From Emiliania huxleyi CCMP1516 (Eukaryota > Haptophyta > Isochrysidales > Noelaerhabdaceae), in assembly GCF_000372725.1 (NCBI RefSeq), contig NW_005197506.1, positions 486,177 to 550,176 on the forward strand: a stretch of 64,000 nt of DNA. The letters run 5' to 3'. Under the pieces are notes generated by a model that worked only from the letters and a program-made list of their open reading frames with translations, did not search any database and had not been told where the DNA came from. This document shows positions 41,041-51,398 of the stretch, in pieces. Position 1 is the stretch's first letter; each line of letters starts with the position of its first letter. The translations under genes and the position numbers were made by a program.

Positions 41041-41065
41041 GTGATCACGCGCGAGCCTGTGAATA

Positions 41066-41215
41066 GGCCCTTGAGGCCTCAACCCCCAACTAAAGGGTTG
41101 ACGGGGGGTCTCAACCGAGACCGTCAACCAGATGGTTGAGGGGGGGGCTCAAGCCTCAACCCCTCAATCGAACCCCTCAACTAAGGTCTACGCCCTTCCC
41201 CAACCACCCCGACCT
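41066..41215. repeat. CCTCAACCC/GGTTGAGG inverted-motif cluster
   Basis: CCTCAAC, GTTGAGG, TCTCAACCGAGACC and related motifs recur on both strands within 150 bp and could form several hairpins. The organisation recalls the CCTCTGAGG cluster at 3795-4010, with a different core. Confidence 0.6.
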
Positions 41216-41658
41216 AGGTTTGAGTAGAATTCTTAAAATACAAGCCTCTCTCACAGCACACTGGCACGACAAGGGCGCGGACTGGCGGTTTGAGGGATCC
41301 CTATCTAGATACCATACCGGGTAGAATCCAAATCGTAGCGCCACAAAGTGCCTCGGGGACAGGTGGCGTTTATTTTTGCTTGGCCGGCCCTCATGCCGGG
41401 GTAGGTAGGGTAGGTCTGGGCCCTCCCGTCGGGTTTTTCCCTCTCTTCAAGCTGGAATTTTCAGAAAAAGAAATTTTCCGCGGAAATCACGATGTCAACC
41501 CTCCCCAAATGGGTGATCTGATGCTTGTAGGGCTTGAGAGTGGCCTCCCATGTCACAAGAAGGACTGTGGATGCAGGAGAGTACCACCAACCATCACTCT
41601 AGTTGGTATAGTACCCCACCTTCACCCATCGAGTGATTTCTTTTTTAGTTTCCCATAA

Positions 41659-41697
41659 GTAGGGTAGGTAGGTAGGTAGGTAGGTAGGTAGGTAGGG
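41659..41697. repeat. (GGTA)n microsatellite
   Basis: About nine GTAG/GGTA units. A shorter run of the same unit lies at 63640-63658. Confidence 0.95.
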
Positions 41698-41722
41698 GCA
41701 CCGCAGGGGCCGGCCAGGGTTT

Positions 41723-43465
41723 TTGCAGAATTTCAGCATGAGGGCCGCCCAAGCAAAAAAAACGCCACCTCCCGGGGAACAGCTTCTCTCCCTGCTCCTC
41801 CCGCTCGTGGAGTCGTTCGCACGCGCTCGGCCGCCGAACGTTCTCATCCTCCTCGCGGACGACCTCGGCGTCGGCGACCTCGAGGCGTACTCAGCCTCCG
41901 CCTTGGTGCCGACGCCGGCCATCTCGGCGCTGTCCGCAGCGGGCGTCCGCTTCACAGACGCGCACGCGCACCCAATCTGCTCGCCGAGCCGCTACTCCCT
42001 CCTCTCTGGCAACTACGTCTTTCGGGGCCGCCGGCCCTCGTCCTCGTGGGACCTCTCGGGAGGCTCGCAGCTCCTGCCTGGCCAGCGGACCATTGCGGAG
42101 TCGTTCCGCGCGGCAGGTTACGCGACCCTGCTGCTCGGCAAGGCGGGCATCGGAGGGGAGGTCGCCGCGCTACCCGATGAGCTGCGCCGCTCGACCGAGG
42201 ACGACAGGGTCGACTGGCTGCTAAGACGAGGGCGGAGGCTTGCCGACGGCCCGGCGCAGTGGGGCTTTGACGAGTCGCTCTCGATGGTCTCGGGGATCCA
42301 ATCGCCGCCGTACGCGTGGTTCAATGGCAGCGTGGCGTCGCTTCCTCGCGGGAGCCGCTGCTGGGGCACGGCGACCCACGCGACGCGCACCGGCGACTGG
42401 GTGTCGGGCAAGTTTGCGGGCACCGGGCTGCGCCACCGCCGGTACACGCCGTGCGGTGCAGGGGACGGGCACGACGGCGCGGCGGACTGGGAGGGGCACA
42501 TGGCCGACGCCCACGTCGCGCAAGCTGCGCTCGGCTTTTTCGACCGGCGCCGCCGCGCACGCGGGCCGCAGCCGCCCTTCTTTGCCCTGGTCGCCACCGC
42601 GGCGGTGCACGCGCCCTTCACGCCGCCCGACCGGTTCCGGGACGCAGACATCCGCACATGGGTCGCCACCAGCGAGGTGGCGGCGCCGCGCCGGCTGCAC
42701 GTCCCCCACTCGTCCATGGTGGCGGAGTTGGACGCGGTGGTCGGGGCGCTGATGGCGGCGCTCCGCTCCGCAGGCGAGCTCAACGAGACGATTGTGGTCT
42801 TTGCGAGCGACAACGGCGGACTCAGCTGCGCGACCAAGCAGCACGGATCGTGGAGGCCCTCGCCCGAGACACCCGCGCCGCCGTTTGAGGACGTCTCGCC
42901 CGAGCGGTCCGGGCTGCAGTCGCCGCTCTGCGGCGCCAATTCTAGCGCCCACCTGCGGGGGCACAAGGGAGACCTCTACGAGGGAGGCCACCGGGTGCCG
43001 CTGCTGGTGGCGTGGCCGGCGGGCGGTGTGCCCGCCGGGGGGGAGTGCGGCGACCTGGTCGGGCTCACCGACCTCTACGCCACCCTGCTCGACCTGGCCG
43101 GCCTTGCGCCGCCCGCTCCCGGCCAGGCAGCGGACAGCGTCAGCTTCAAGCGCCGCCTGCTCCGACCCCGCGACGGCCACCCGGCCCGGTCCGACCTGCT
43201 CGTGCCGTCGCCGCCGAGCTGGGCGCTGCGGTGGTCGCGCTGGAAGCTGATCAGCCTCGCGCACGGCAGCCAACGCGCCACCGAGCTCTTCGACCTCGAG
43301 GCGGACCCGGGCGAGACGACCAACCTGCTGCCGCCCCACAACGTGAGCGGGCAGCCGCCACGCGCGTCCGGCGAGGCCGCCTCGCGCCACGAGGCGACGG
43401 CCGCACGCATGGCCCAGCGCGCGGACCAGATTCTGGGGCGCGGCGTTTCATGGGCGTTTCTTTAA
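41723..43465 (+). CDS. Sulfatase (arylsulfatase-like), single exon
   Basis: 580 residues without introns. Sulfatase landmarks: NVLILLADDLGVGDLE with metal-binding D46-D47, the formylglycine motif CSPSR at 86-90 in HPICSPSRYSLLSG, and LLLGKAGIGG. The last stands where most family members have GKWH, so the usual Lys is kept but the following residues differ. Further on come FFALVATAAVHAPF, VVFASDNGG (metal-binding Asp-Asn), GHKGDLYEGGHRVPLLVAW and a C-terminal YATLLDLAG to LFDLEADPGETTNL. It should hydrolyse sulfate esters of glycans or similar once Cys86 is converted to formylglycine. The N-terminus has a hydrophobic LLSLLLPLV, a weak signal peptide or anchor; start choice between Met1 and Met6 is open. 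The 3' 1316 bp are duplicated at 44115-45430. Confidence 0.9.
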   Translation: MQNFSMRAAQAKKTPPPGEQLLSLLLPLVESFARARPPNVLILLADDLGVGDLEAYSASALVPTPAISALSAAGVRFTDAHAHPICSPSRYSLLSGNYVFRGRRPSSSWDLSGGSQLLPGQRTIAESFRAAGYATLLLGKAGIGGEVAALPDELRRSTEDDRVDWLLRRGRRLADGPAQWGFDESLSMVSGIQSPPYAWFNGSVASLPRGSRCWGTATHATRTGDWVSGKFAGTGLRHRRYTPCGAGDGHDGAADWEGHMADAHVAQAALGFFDRRRRARGPQPPFFALVATAAVHAPFTPPDRFRDADIRTWVATSEVAAPRRLHVPHSSMVAELDAVVGALMAALRSAGELNETIVVFASDNGGLSCATKQHGSWRPSPETPAPPFEDVSPERSGLQSPLCGANSSAHLRGHKGDLYEGGHRVPLLVAWPAGGVPAGGECGDLVGLTDLYATLLDLAGLAPPAPGQAADSVSFKRRLLRPRDGHPARSDLLVPSPPSWALRWSRWKLISLAHGSQRATELFDLEADPGETTNLLPPHNVSGQPPRASGEAASRHEATAARMAQRADQILGRGVSWAFL

Positions 43466-43814
43466 AATTCTTTTCGTTTTCGTTTTATGTATGGTTCGCA
43501 CTTGTGCAAGATTGGGCGTCTCTTCTGCCAGTCCCTTTGTGCTTTGATGGGAGGCCCCGCAGGGTGGGGCTGGGGGCCACCTCGAACCCCTAGCCAGGGA
43601 TTCGAGCGGAGGGTGCCCCGGATTCATCTATCCGTCGGGCCCCGGTACATTCATTAGAACTGATCACTTTGCGCAGCAGCCGTCCCTTTCGCCGACTGGA
43701 CGGCAGTGCGCTGCGCTGTCGCTCTGTCGAGCACGCTCTCGTGCTTCGTTTTGTGACACGGGAGTAGAGTAGTCGAGAGGCAGCCCTCCGCTCGACGAGA
43801 CGACCGGCGCCGCG
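43466..43814. other. Spacer between sulfatase and its partial copy
   Basis: No gene seen; AT-richer start (ttcgttttcgttttatgtatgg) then CCCCTAGCCAGGG. Confidence 0.5.
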
Positions 43815-44114
43815 ATGCCGGACCTCGCCGTCGCCGAGCTCAGCATTCCGGCCGAGCAGAGCCCCGATCCCGCAAAGCCATTGGTGATGCCCGTCGACTC
43901 AGCAGTGGTAGCCTCTACCCGGCGCTTCATTCCGTGGTCGGCGGTGGGCAATCCGGCCTTCCTCAATCTTCCCCCTCCTCCTCCAGGGATGCAACCGTCG
44001 TGGGTCAGATTCCGCAGGGCCGCCATCAGTGGCCTTCTCCCGTTCGGTGAGCCCGATCCCGCTGTGGCCAGCTACTTTGACAGACTCAGCCTCTTGCGGC
44101 TGGCCGTCCTGGCC
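43815..44114 (+). CDS. Interrupted hypothetical open frame
   Basis: From an ATG the plus strand gives 100 protein-like residues (MPDLAVAELSIPAEQSPDPA, VDSAVVASTRRFIPWSAVGN, PSWVRFRRAAISGLLPFGEP) and then runs into the duplicated sulfatase segment in a different frame. The duplication may have landed in and disrupted this gene. No family recognised. Confidence 0.35.
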
Positions 44115-45484
44115 ACGCGACCCTGCTGCTCGGCAAGGCGGGCATCGGAGGGGAGGTCGCCGCGCTACCCGATGAGCTGCGCCGCTCGACCGAGGACGAC
44201 AGGGTCGACTGGCTGCTAAGACGAGGGCGGAGGCTTGCCGACGGCCCGGCGCAGTGGGGCTTTGACGAGTCGCTCTCGATGGTCTCGGGGATCCAATCGC
44301 CGCCGTACGCGTGGTTCAATGGCAGCGTGGCGTCGCTTCCTCGCGGGAGCCGCTGCTGGGGCACGGCGACCCACGCGACGCGCACCGGCGACTGGGTGTC
44401 GGGCAAGTTTGCGGGCACCGGGCTGCGCCACCGCCGGTACACGCCGTGCGGTGCAGGGGACGGGCACGACGGCGCGGCGGACTGGGAGGGGCACATGGCC
44501 GACGCCCACCTCTCGCAAGCTGCGCTCGGCTTTTTCGACCGGCGCCGCCGCGCACGCGGGCCGCAGCCGCCCTTCTTTGCCCTGGTCGCCACCGCGGCGG
44601 TGCACGCGCCCTTCACGCCGCCCGACCGGTTCCGGGACGCAGACATCCGCACATGGGTCGCCACCAGCGAGGTGGCGGCGCCGCGCCGGCTGCACGTCCC
44701 CCACTCGTCCATGGTGGCGGAGTTGGACGCGGTGGTCGGGGCGCTGATGGCGGCGCTCCGCTCCGCAGGCGAGCTCAACGAGACGATTGTGGTCTTTGCG
44801 AGCGACAACGGCGGACTCAGCTGCGCGACCAAGCAGCACGGATCGTGGAGGCCCTCGCCCGAGACACCCGCGCCGCCGTTTGAGGACGTCTCGCCCGAGC
44901 GGTCCGGGCTGCAGTCGCCGCTCTGCGGCGCCAATTCTAGCGCCCACCTGCGGGGGCACAAGGGAGACCTCTACGAGGGAGGCCACCGGGTGCCGCTGCT
45001 GGTAGCGTGGCCGGCGGGCGGTGTGCCCGCCGGGGGGGAGTGCGGCGACCTGGTCGGGCTCACCGACCTCTACGCCACCCTGCTCGACCTGGCCGGCCTT
45101 GCGCCGCCCGCTCCCGGCCAGGCAGCGGACAGCGTCAGCTTCAAGCGCCGCCTGCTCCGACCCCGCGACGGCCACCCGGCCCGGTCCGACCTGCTCGTGC
45201 CGTCGCCGCCGAGCTGGGCGCTGCGGTGGTCGCGCTGGAAGCTGATCAGCCTCGCGCACGGCAGCCAACGCGCCACCGAGCTCTTCGACCTCGAGGCGGA
45301 CCCGGGCGAGACGACCAACCTGCTGCCGCCCCACAACGTGAGCGGGCAGCCGCCACGCGCGTCCGGCGAGGCCGCCTCGCGCCACGAGGCGACGGCCGCA
45401 CGCATGGCCCAGCGCGCGGACCAGATTCTGACCAGCGGCGAGCTCGGAGGGCGAAAGCGGATGCAAGCATTGCGAACGATGTGA
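44115..45484 (+). pseudogene. 5'-truncated sulfatase copy lacking the catalytic Cys
   Basis: 44115-45430 repeats 42120-43435 with about three substitutions in 1316 bp. It begins after the codons for the metal-binding Asp pair and the CSPSR motif, so a protein from the first in-frame Met (44279) would have no catalytic centre. Past 45430 the sequence differs and the frame ends at 45484. The reading frame itself is intact, which fits a very recent event. Assembly error or collapsed alleles are alternatives. Confidence 0.88.
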
Positions 45485-45847
45485 GACGGGAGACGCGTGG
45501 CCTCGGCGCGCCCCGGCACATATATTTTGGGGGGGTGTTTTCTTTCGCTTTCACTTTTCGGATGCGCCCGGCGGAGCGCCTGTCAGCGGCTGTACGCGGC
45601 CCGGCCTGTGTAGAGCCCCAGCCGACTCTGCGCGGATCGCCGCCGCGCGCCGCGTCGCGATCACCTCTCGCTCCGCGGCGGGCGGCGCCGCCGCACACAC
45701 CGCGGCGGCCGGCTCTTTTCGTGGCTCCTGGGAGCTGGGTAACCTTATCCTCCCACATTGTCATGTCGAATACGACACCGACCAACAACCCCCCCCCCCC
45801 CCCCTCCCCCTCTCGCCCCTCTCTCCTCGCCTCCAACACGCACCTCA
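45485..45847. other. Intergenic region between convergent genes
   Basis: No gene seen; polyC at 45787-45802. Confidence 0.55.
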
Positions 45848-47272
45848 TCACACCGTGCTCGCGGCTAGGCTCGGGCCTGCCTGCTCCTGCCGTCCCGACC
45901 CCCCCGCCGCCCCCGCCCCCGGCGGCTCCTCCCCCGGCGACCCCTCGCCCTCCGCCGCCCCGCCGCCGCTCTCCTTGCCGCGCGGCGAGCGGATGCCCAG
46001 CTTGCGCGGGTGCAGCACGCCCCAGCTCGCCTGCTGCATGTCGGCGTACGTGTCCTTTGGCACCAGCGCCTCGTACAGCGTGAGCGAGAGCGAGGTGGGC
46101 GCGTTGCGCGGCGCCGGCGAGCCGGAGGCGTAGTCGCTCGCCGAGAAGACGCACCTATGACGAGAAGGGGTGTCGACTGGAGTGGGAATGGCTCAACGAG
46201 CAGTCCTCGGCGGAAAGGACGCACGGGTGGACGAGCGAGGCGACAAGCATCTCGAGGCAGAGCAGCCCGCCCTTGGACATGCGCACCTCGTCGACGCTCC
46301 ACCAGTGACCTCGGCCGGGCGGGTCGTGAGACATGGACATGTCTGGCTCCCTGTTCAGCCAGGCGGAGAGCAGGTCGAGCGCCATGCTCTGCCAAAACGT
46401 CAAAAAGACGACCGCCTTGGCAGACACACTCGGGCTTAGGGCGCGGTCCGGGCCCGTCGGGGCGTGGGTGTGAGTCGGTTTTGGAGAGGGAGAGTCTCTT
46501 CTTCAGCGGGCGCCTTGACGCAGAGAAACTTGCCCAGCGGGCGGAAGGGCGCGAGCTCGGCGCGGACGGCGCGGTAGAACATGATGAGCGAGTACATCGC
46601 CCAGCCCTGCGACAGCGTGTTGAGGAGCGCGAGCAGCGGCGTGAGCGAGAGGTGCTGCCCCGCCTTGAGCCGGCCGAGCCAGTAGCCAGAGGCGGAGAGG
46701 AGGGCGAGCGCGCAGGTGAGGGCGGTGGTGCAGAGCCGCAGCACCACGTACTGCAGCGCGCCGCGCTTGCAGACCGAGAGGTACTGCCGCCCCATCTGCC
46801 ACTGCGGCAGGCAGTGGTTCAGCGGCCAAAAGTGCGGCACCGGCTCCTTTGCGCGCAGCAGCACGACAATGGGGCCGTCGCCGCCGAGCGCATACGTGAG
46901 GTACAGCACGAACTGGTAGATGACGAACGCCTCGTAGCACTCGCGTGCCGCGTCCGCGATCACTGAGCCGCGCTTCATGACCGCGAGCCAGCAGTCGAGC
47001 GCGTACACCGGCGCCATCATCACGATGCGCACCACGCAGAGCTGCAGCTTTGGCTGGTTCCACTCTCTCACGTGCGCCGCGATCAGCAGCAGCGTGCACG
47101 GGAGGCAGCCGAGCGTCGAGATCGAGGCCACCCACGCGATGAACGACAGCGGCCTGTCGGCGTCGTCCTGGTAAACCGAGCAAGCGACAAGAATCACGCC
47201 GACGACGATGACCACATAGGCGGCCCACGCGCTCGACAGCTCCGCGGTGCACAGCTGCGAGGCGAAGGCCAT
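45848..47272 (-). CDS. TMEM184/OST-alpha (DUF300) family membrane protein
   Basis: Exons 47272-46514, 46415-46225 and 46154-45848 give 418 residues. About seven membrane segments are visible, starting AAYVVIVVGVILVACSVY. Family signatures: VMMAPVYALDCWLAV, DAARECYEAFVIYQFVLYL, GALQYVVLRLCTTALT, GKFLCVK joined to AVVFLTFWQSM, GGLLCLEMLVASLVHPCVF and LYEALVPKDTYADMQQASWG. TMEM184 proteins and OST-alpha are related transporters or trafficking factors; plant members affect vacuolar fusion. Intron 1 begins GC, ends AAG and is about 98 nt. Intron 2 is 70 nt, GT-AG. The C-terminal tail is Gly/Glu/Ala-rich and cytosolic. The Met at 47272 is chosen because the frame upstream is low complexity. Confidence 0.85.
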
Positions 47273-47440
47273 GCCGCCGGCCGCGCTTCGGCCCGCGAAC
47301 CAGTGAGATAAGAAAACGCACGCAACGTGCGCGTGGGTGAATGTGGATTTCGGCGGTCGGCAGAGAGATCTAGCCAACACGCAACACGTGTGTTTCTCAC
47401 GCCGCGCGTGCGCTCTCGCCCGCCGGCGGCATGAGGTGGG

Positions 47441-47492
47441 AGAGATTTTTAGCAATACCAAACAAATCTAACACTCACACGTCATTTGGGGC
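47441..47492 (-). repeat. Dispersed 3'-end motif copy
   Basis: Minus strand: CCCCAAATGACGTGTGAG, then GTTTGGTATTGCTAAAAA and TCTCTC. It supplies the last codons (APNDV) and stop of the upstream gene, as at 17434-17493. Confidence 0.8.
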
Positions 47493-49214
47493 CTGGAGCT
47501 GGTACACGCCGTCCCCGTCCGCGTCGACGATGTTCGCGAACCGCCCCTCGCCCAGCCTCTTCACGACGCCAACGCTGCGCAGCTTGGCGATGTCCTATTC
47601 CGCAAGCCGAGGCGCGGCCGTGAGGAGGCTGGCGCTCGCCACGCCCCGCCGCTCGCAGCCGCGTGCTCTCCTCCCTCGCCAATGCGACCGCCTCCCGGTC
47701 GATCTCTGCGTACCCTTTCCCGCCGCCCGCCGTCTCGGCCAGCACGGACCGGACCGGGTCCCCGCCGAGCGGCATGAGTAGCGTCCCGAGCAGGACCGGG
47801 TGCTGCCTCAGCGCAGCGTTGAGGGCCGAGACGAGGCCGCCGATCCGGGTGGTCGTGCCCTCCTCCACGTTGTGCAGCGCGAGGTGGCGGCTGCCGAAGC
47901 AGAGGATCGGCCCCAGCTGCTGCACGACCGACTCGAACGCCATCCGCAGAGGCTCCTACTCACCCGGGAGGAGCGGCAGCAGCTGTGTGTGTGCGCGCGT
48001 GTGCGTGTGTGCGTGTGTGCGCGTGTGCGCGTGTGCGTGTGTGCGTGTGGGGGGGAGGGAGGGAGAGGGAGAGAGGTGGAGAGAGAAAGAGAGAGAGGGG
48101 AAGAGCGAGGAAGTCGAGAGATCCGCATGCGGCTCCTCGAGGAGCGCGGCGCTGACGCCGTCCACAGACGGCGCGATGGGGCCGTCGATGGCGAACTTGC
48201 CGTCGCACTCGTTGATGGCGGCGACCTCGATGTGCTTTAGGTCGAGGTGCACGTCCACCTGTGCCTCGCGGCTGTGCGAGTCAGAGCCGCCCGGCGGTGC
48301 GCCCGAGGTCGAGGGCGCGCGGACCAGGCCGATGAGCGATACGGTCACGCTGCCCCAGCCCACCGTCACCGTGGTAAACAGGCTCTCCTGATGGACGCGG
48401 AAGCGGACCTTCACCGCCGTGTCGATCCGGGTGAGGAGCACCTCGAGGTTGTCGTTGCCGCGCGCCGCGCGCTCGTAGAGCTGGGTCGCCGGGTCCTGCC
48501 GAGGAGGGGCAGCAGCAGTTGTGTGTGTGCGTGCGTGAGAGAGAGCCGTGTGCCGTGTGCCATGTGCTGTGTGCCAACGCCGTGTGCCATGTGCAGTGCC
48601 GTGAGCCAGCGCCGTGTCGGGTGCGTCTGCATGGCGGGCTCCTGCTCGCGCAACCACTCCATGTCGTTGCGGCAGAGGCCGAGGTGGATGGTCGTCGGGT
48701 TCACGTACTCGACCGACGCATGGGTGAGCTCGATGCGCTGGCCCGGCATGCCCAGCAGGTCGACGTGCGACCCCTTTGGCAGAAGCTGGTCCACGCTCAT
48801 CGGGAACTCAGCCAGATTCACGGCGCCCTTCACCACTGACGTAACTAGGCCAGCGATGCCACTCACCACCCAGTCCCGCTCGCACTCCGAGCACATGGCC
48901 ACGATCGGCGCGTCGGCCTGAGCCGCGTCAAACTCTGGTGCGACCTCTGCCGCCCACGTCCCGTCCGCGAGCGAGGCTGCCTGCGCCTGCACGGCCTCTT
49001 CGATACTTGAGATTACGCTTGGCTGCACTGGCACGAGCGGCGGCGGCGGAGGAGGCGCAGACGGAACCCTGTCCAACCGATCCCAGAAGGCACGCTCCAA
49101 GACGAGCGAAGGAGCAGCAGCGAGAGCAACGGTGGCAAAGGCCACGACCGAAATCAGCGCGGTCGCGGCGAGCCTGCACCGCCACCGGGCGTGAGCAGGG
49201 ACCGCCGATATCAT
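47475..49214 (-). CDS. Membrane-anchored protein with LEA-2-like lumenal part, unidentified
   Basis: The first exon (from an ATG at 49214) has an N-terminal membrane segment (ATALISVVAFATVALAAAPS), then a Pro-rich linker and a conserved-looking domain: CSECERDWVVSGIAGLVTSV, VDQLLPKGSHVDLLGMPG and THASVEYVNPTTIHLGLCRN. A second exon (from about 48500) continues PATQLYERAARGNDNLEVLL, FRVHQESLFTTVTVGWGSV and HLDLKHIEVAAINECDGKF. A third gives MAFESVVQQLGPILCFGSR and ALNAALRQHPVLLGTLLMPL. The last (from 47594) reads AKLRSVGVVKRLGEGRFANI to APNDV and the stop. The overall beta-strand pattern after one anchor recalls the large LEA-2/DUF3712 proteins such as the one at 7650, but identity is not established. 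At least three introns, two containing long CA/GT runs. Confidence 0.6.
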
Positions 49215-49402
49215 CGCCGCAATCCGCTCCGCCGCTTTGCTTGCCTCCGGAAATAAAAGGATCTCGATAAGATAGACGTGGATCCCAGTCCTTCGGGCGG
49301 CGAGCGGCTTTGCGCCGCGCCCGTGCTCCCGCACAGGCGGGCGTGCACGAGGGGGTGGTGACCTTGCCGGAGCGGCCCGAGGGCATTGGCGACGACAGAA
49401 TA

Positions 49403-50447
49403 ATGTCCATCGCGTCGCACTCCACTCCGACGCCGCTGAATGATGCGCTGCCTCGTGAACTCGTCCGTCTCGCGTTGCAGCAACTGCATCGTGCGTGTCC
49501 CTTCGCGCCAGCACCTCACGTGTGCACATCGTGGCGAGACTTTTACGGCGAGAAGGACTTCTGGCTGCAGCTGTGCTCGCAGTGGCCGTCGAGCCTGAAT
49601 GAAGCTGCCACGCCCGTCAGAGTTCAGCGTAGCCCACGCGCGCGGCCTCTATCTCGCCTATGCACGTGGCCTCGATGGTCGCTACGATCGCGAGTCGCCT
49701 CCCACGCCGCTCGGCGATCTGTTTGGCAACGTGACGGATCTCAATGACCCTCCGTGGCCGGCTGCGCCATTCCCGGACGACCTGATGCTAGTCGTGGAGG
49801 CCGAGACTCTCCTCGTGCAGTGCGAGGATAACCCGCCGCACCGCCTCGTCTCCAGCATCCGTCGGACCATCGCTGAAGTGCAGCCGCTCGACGCTACGAA
49901 GGTGCCGCAAGACCGTCGCAACCACGACGGCGACTACTGCTTCGAACTTCCCATGGACGTTACCCCGCTGTGGGAACCCATCACGCAGATCGAGCCGTCC
50001 GCCAGGGGCAGCTCGCGGGCAGGAAATGTTCTCGTTGATCAGAGGATGGGCTTGCTGCACAGCTCGACGGCGACGACGCTCATGGCGCTTTTTCATAAGA
50101 CGTCGCGTCGCATCTGCTTCATCATCCGCCCGCGTCAGCCCGCTTACGTCGAAGGTACCGTGGGGGAGTCCGGCGGCATCGAGGATGGCTATGCCTTCAG
50201 CCACCATGGCAACGGCCAACCCGCGATGTTCGATCCATGGGGGCGCGCCAAAGAGCGCCTCAGGCAGTTCATCCGGGGCCTCGGTCTGCCGGAAGAGCAG
50301 GGCGGCGATGGGGGCAATGCACCGCCGCTGGAGGTGTCGTTCCACCTGCACAAGTCCATCATGTCGCTCGAGTTCAAGGCATCGGTCGCGATGCCGCGCT
50401 CGGCGTGGATGGGACTCTTCGCGAAAGCGTCTTGGGAGGGTATGTGA
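49403..50447 (+). CDS. F-box-like protein
   Basis: The N-terminus MSIASHSTPTPLNDALPREL then VRLALQQLHR and HVCTSWRDFYGEKDFWLQL fits an F-box (LPxEL...L..L....CxxWrx....xxxW). The following domain lies in another frame from about 49640 (HARGLYLAYARGLDGRYD) to the stop at 50447, so a short intron near 49575-49635 is needed. The second part (AETLLVQCEDNPPHRLVSSI, TTLMALFHKTSRRICFIIRP, PPLEVSFHLHKSIMSLEFKA) has no family I recognise. It may be the substrate-binding part of an SCF ubiquitin ligase adaptor, by analogy. Confidence 0.6.
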
Positions 50448-50600
50448 GCGCATCGTTTTCGAGTGTCACAGGGAGTGACCGGTGCACATGACAAGCGATC
50501 CCACGACAGCGTCTGTGCGGACACAAACACTTTTCTCCCAGTAAGCTAAAAGTACATTACAAGCACACACAATGATCCGTGCCTGAAGGGTGGAGGGCAC

Positions 50601-51005
50601 ATGGCTGTTTCTTATTTCAAGGCGTGCTCGCTCACGGTGTATATGCCATCCTCAGCCCTGCCTGTCCTGGACGAGCTGCGCAAGGCGTCCTCTCACGTCA
50701 ACGCTCTTGTGGCGGCTCTTGCCGCCGACCTCGCGCGGAAACAGAGCGAGCTCGACGCGGCGACCACCGCCCTCGAACAGCGAGCCGCCGAACTGGATGC
50801 ACGCGAGCGGATGCTTAACGCGCGCGAGGCGGCGTCGAACGGCGGCGGGCAGCGAGGCGGACCCCGCGCGCCTGCCGCGCCGCCCGCGCCGTCCAACCAG
50901 CCGGCGCGAGGGGCGCAGGGTGTCAACCACCCGGTTGGCATCACGGACCTGCAGCTTCTGGCGAGCGCGACCGCGGCGGCGCTGCACGTGCACGCGGCGC
51001 GGTGA
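50601..51005 (+). CDS. Small coiled-coil protein
   Basis: 134 codons in one exon. Residues 17-80 form a helix with heptads (LPVLDELRKASSHVNALVAA, LARKQSELDAATTALEQRAA, ARERMLNAREA), then a Gly/Pro/Arg linker and a short C-terminal helix (ITDLQLLASATAAALHVHAA). The Met at 50601 or at 50646 could be the start. Function unknown. Confidence 0.5.
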   Translation: MAVSYFKACSLTVYMPSSALPVLDELRKASSHVNALVAALAADLARKQSELDAATTALEQRAAELDARERMLNAREAASNGGGQRGGPRAPAAPPAPSNQPARGAQGVNHPVGITDLQLLASATAAALHVHAAR

Positions 51006-51398
51006 GTCTTACCAGCGGACAGCGTGTATGGCCTTCAAGCGCGGGCTGCGCATGGCACACACACACCGCTCCGCCACGCAGGGGTTACACACTCACAGCG
51101 GGGGCGACAGTCTCGAGGCGACAGTGTGTTGTGTATAGCCGTCGGCGCCTTCTCTCTCCATGGTCCAAAACAAAGCTCGGCGCTGGCGCTCCCATTGTAC
51201 GTATGTTGTTTGCTCGGTGGCAGCGCGCGGGCACACTCGGGAGCGCTCTCTCGCCGCACACGAGAGGGCCAGTCGACGGCCTCTCTCATGCCTCTCTTAC
51301 GCCGTCTAGCTCTCCTCGAGGTCTAGCTCTCCCTCTCTCTCGACCCCGTACGCCGTACGTCGCCCGCGGCGGCCGGCTGGGCCCGCCGCGCCTCTCGG
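51006..51398. other. Intergenic region between convergent genes
   Basis: No gene supported; CT-rich patch at 51300-51345. Confidence 0.55.

Noticed and set aside
42221-43390. 389-codon minus-strand frame opposite the sulfatase (and its counterpart at 44216-45466)
   Set aside because: Antisense shadow of a well-supported gene; Arg/Gly/His composition and no domain.
47960-48060. Functional meaning of the long GT/CA runs in introns of the gene at 47475-49214
   Set aside because: Simple repeats in introns are expected here; the similar 3' ends of the two introns (CTGCTGCC-CTCCTC) are short and pyrimidine-rich as acceptors usually are.
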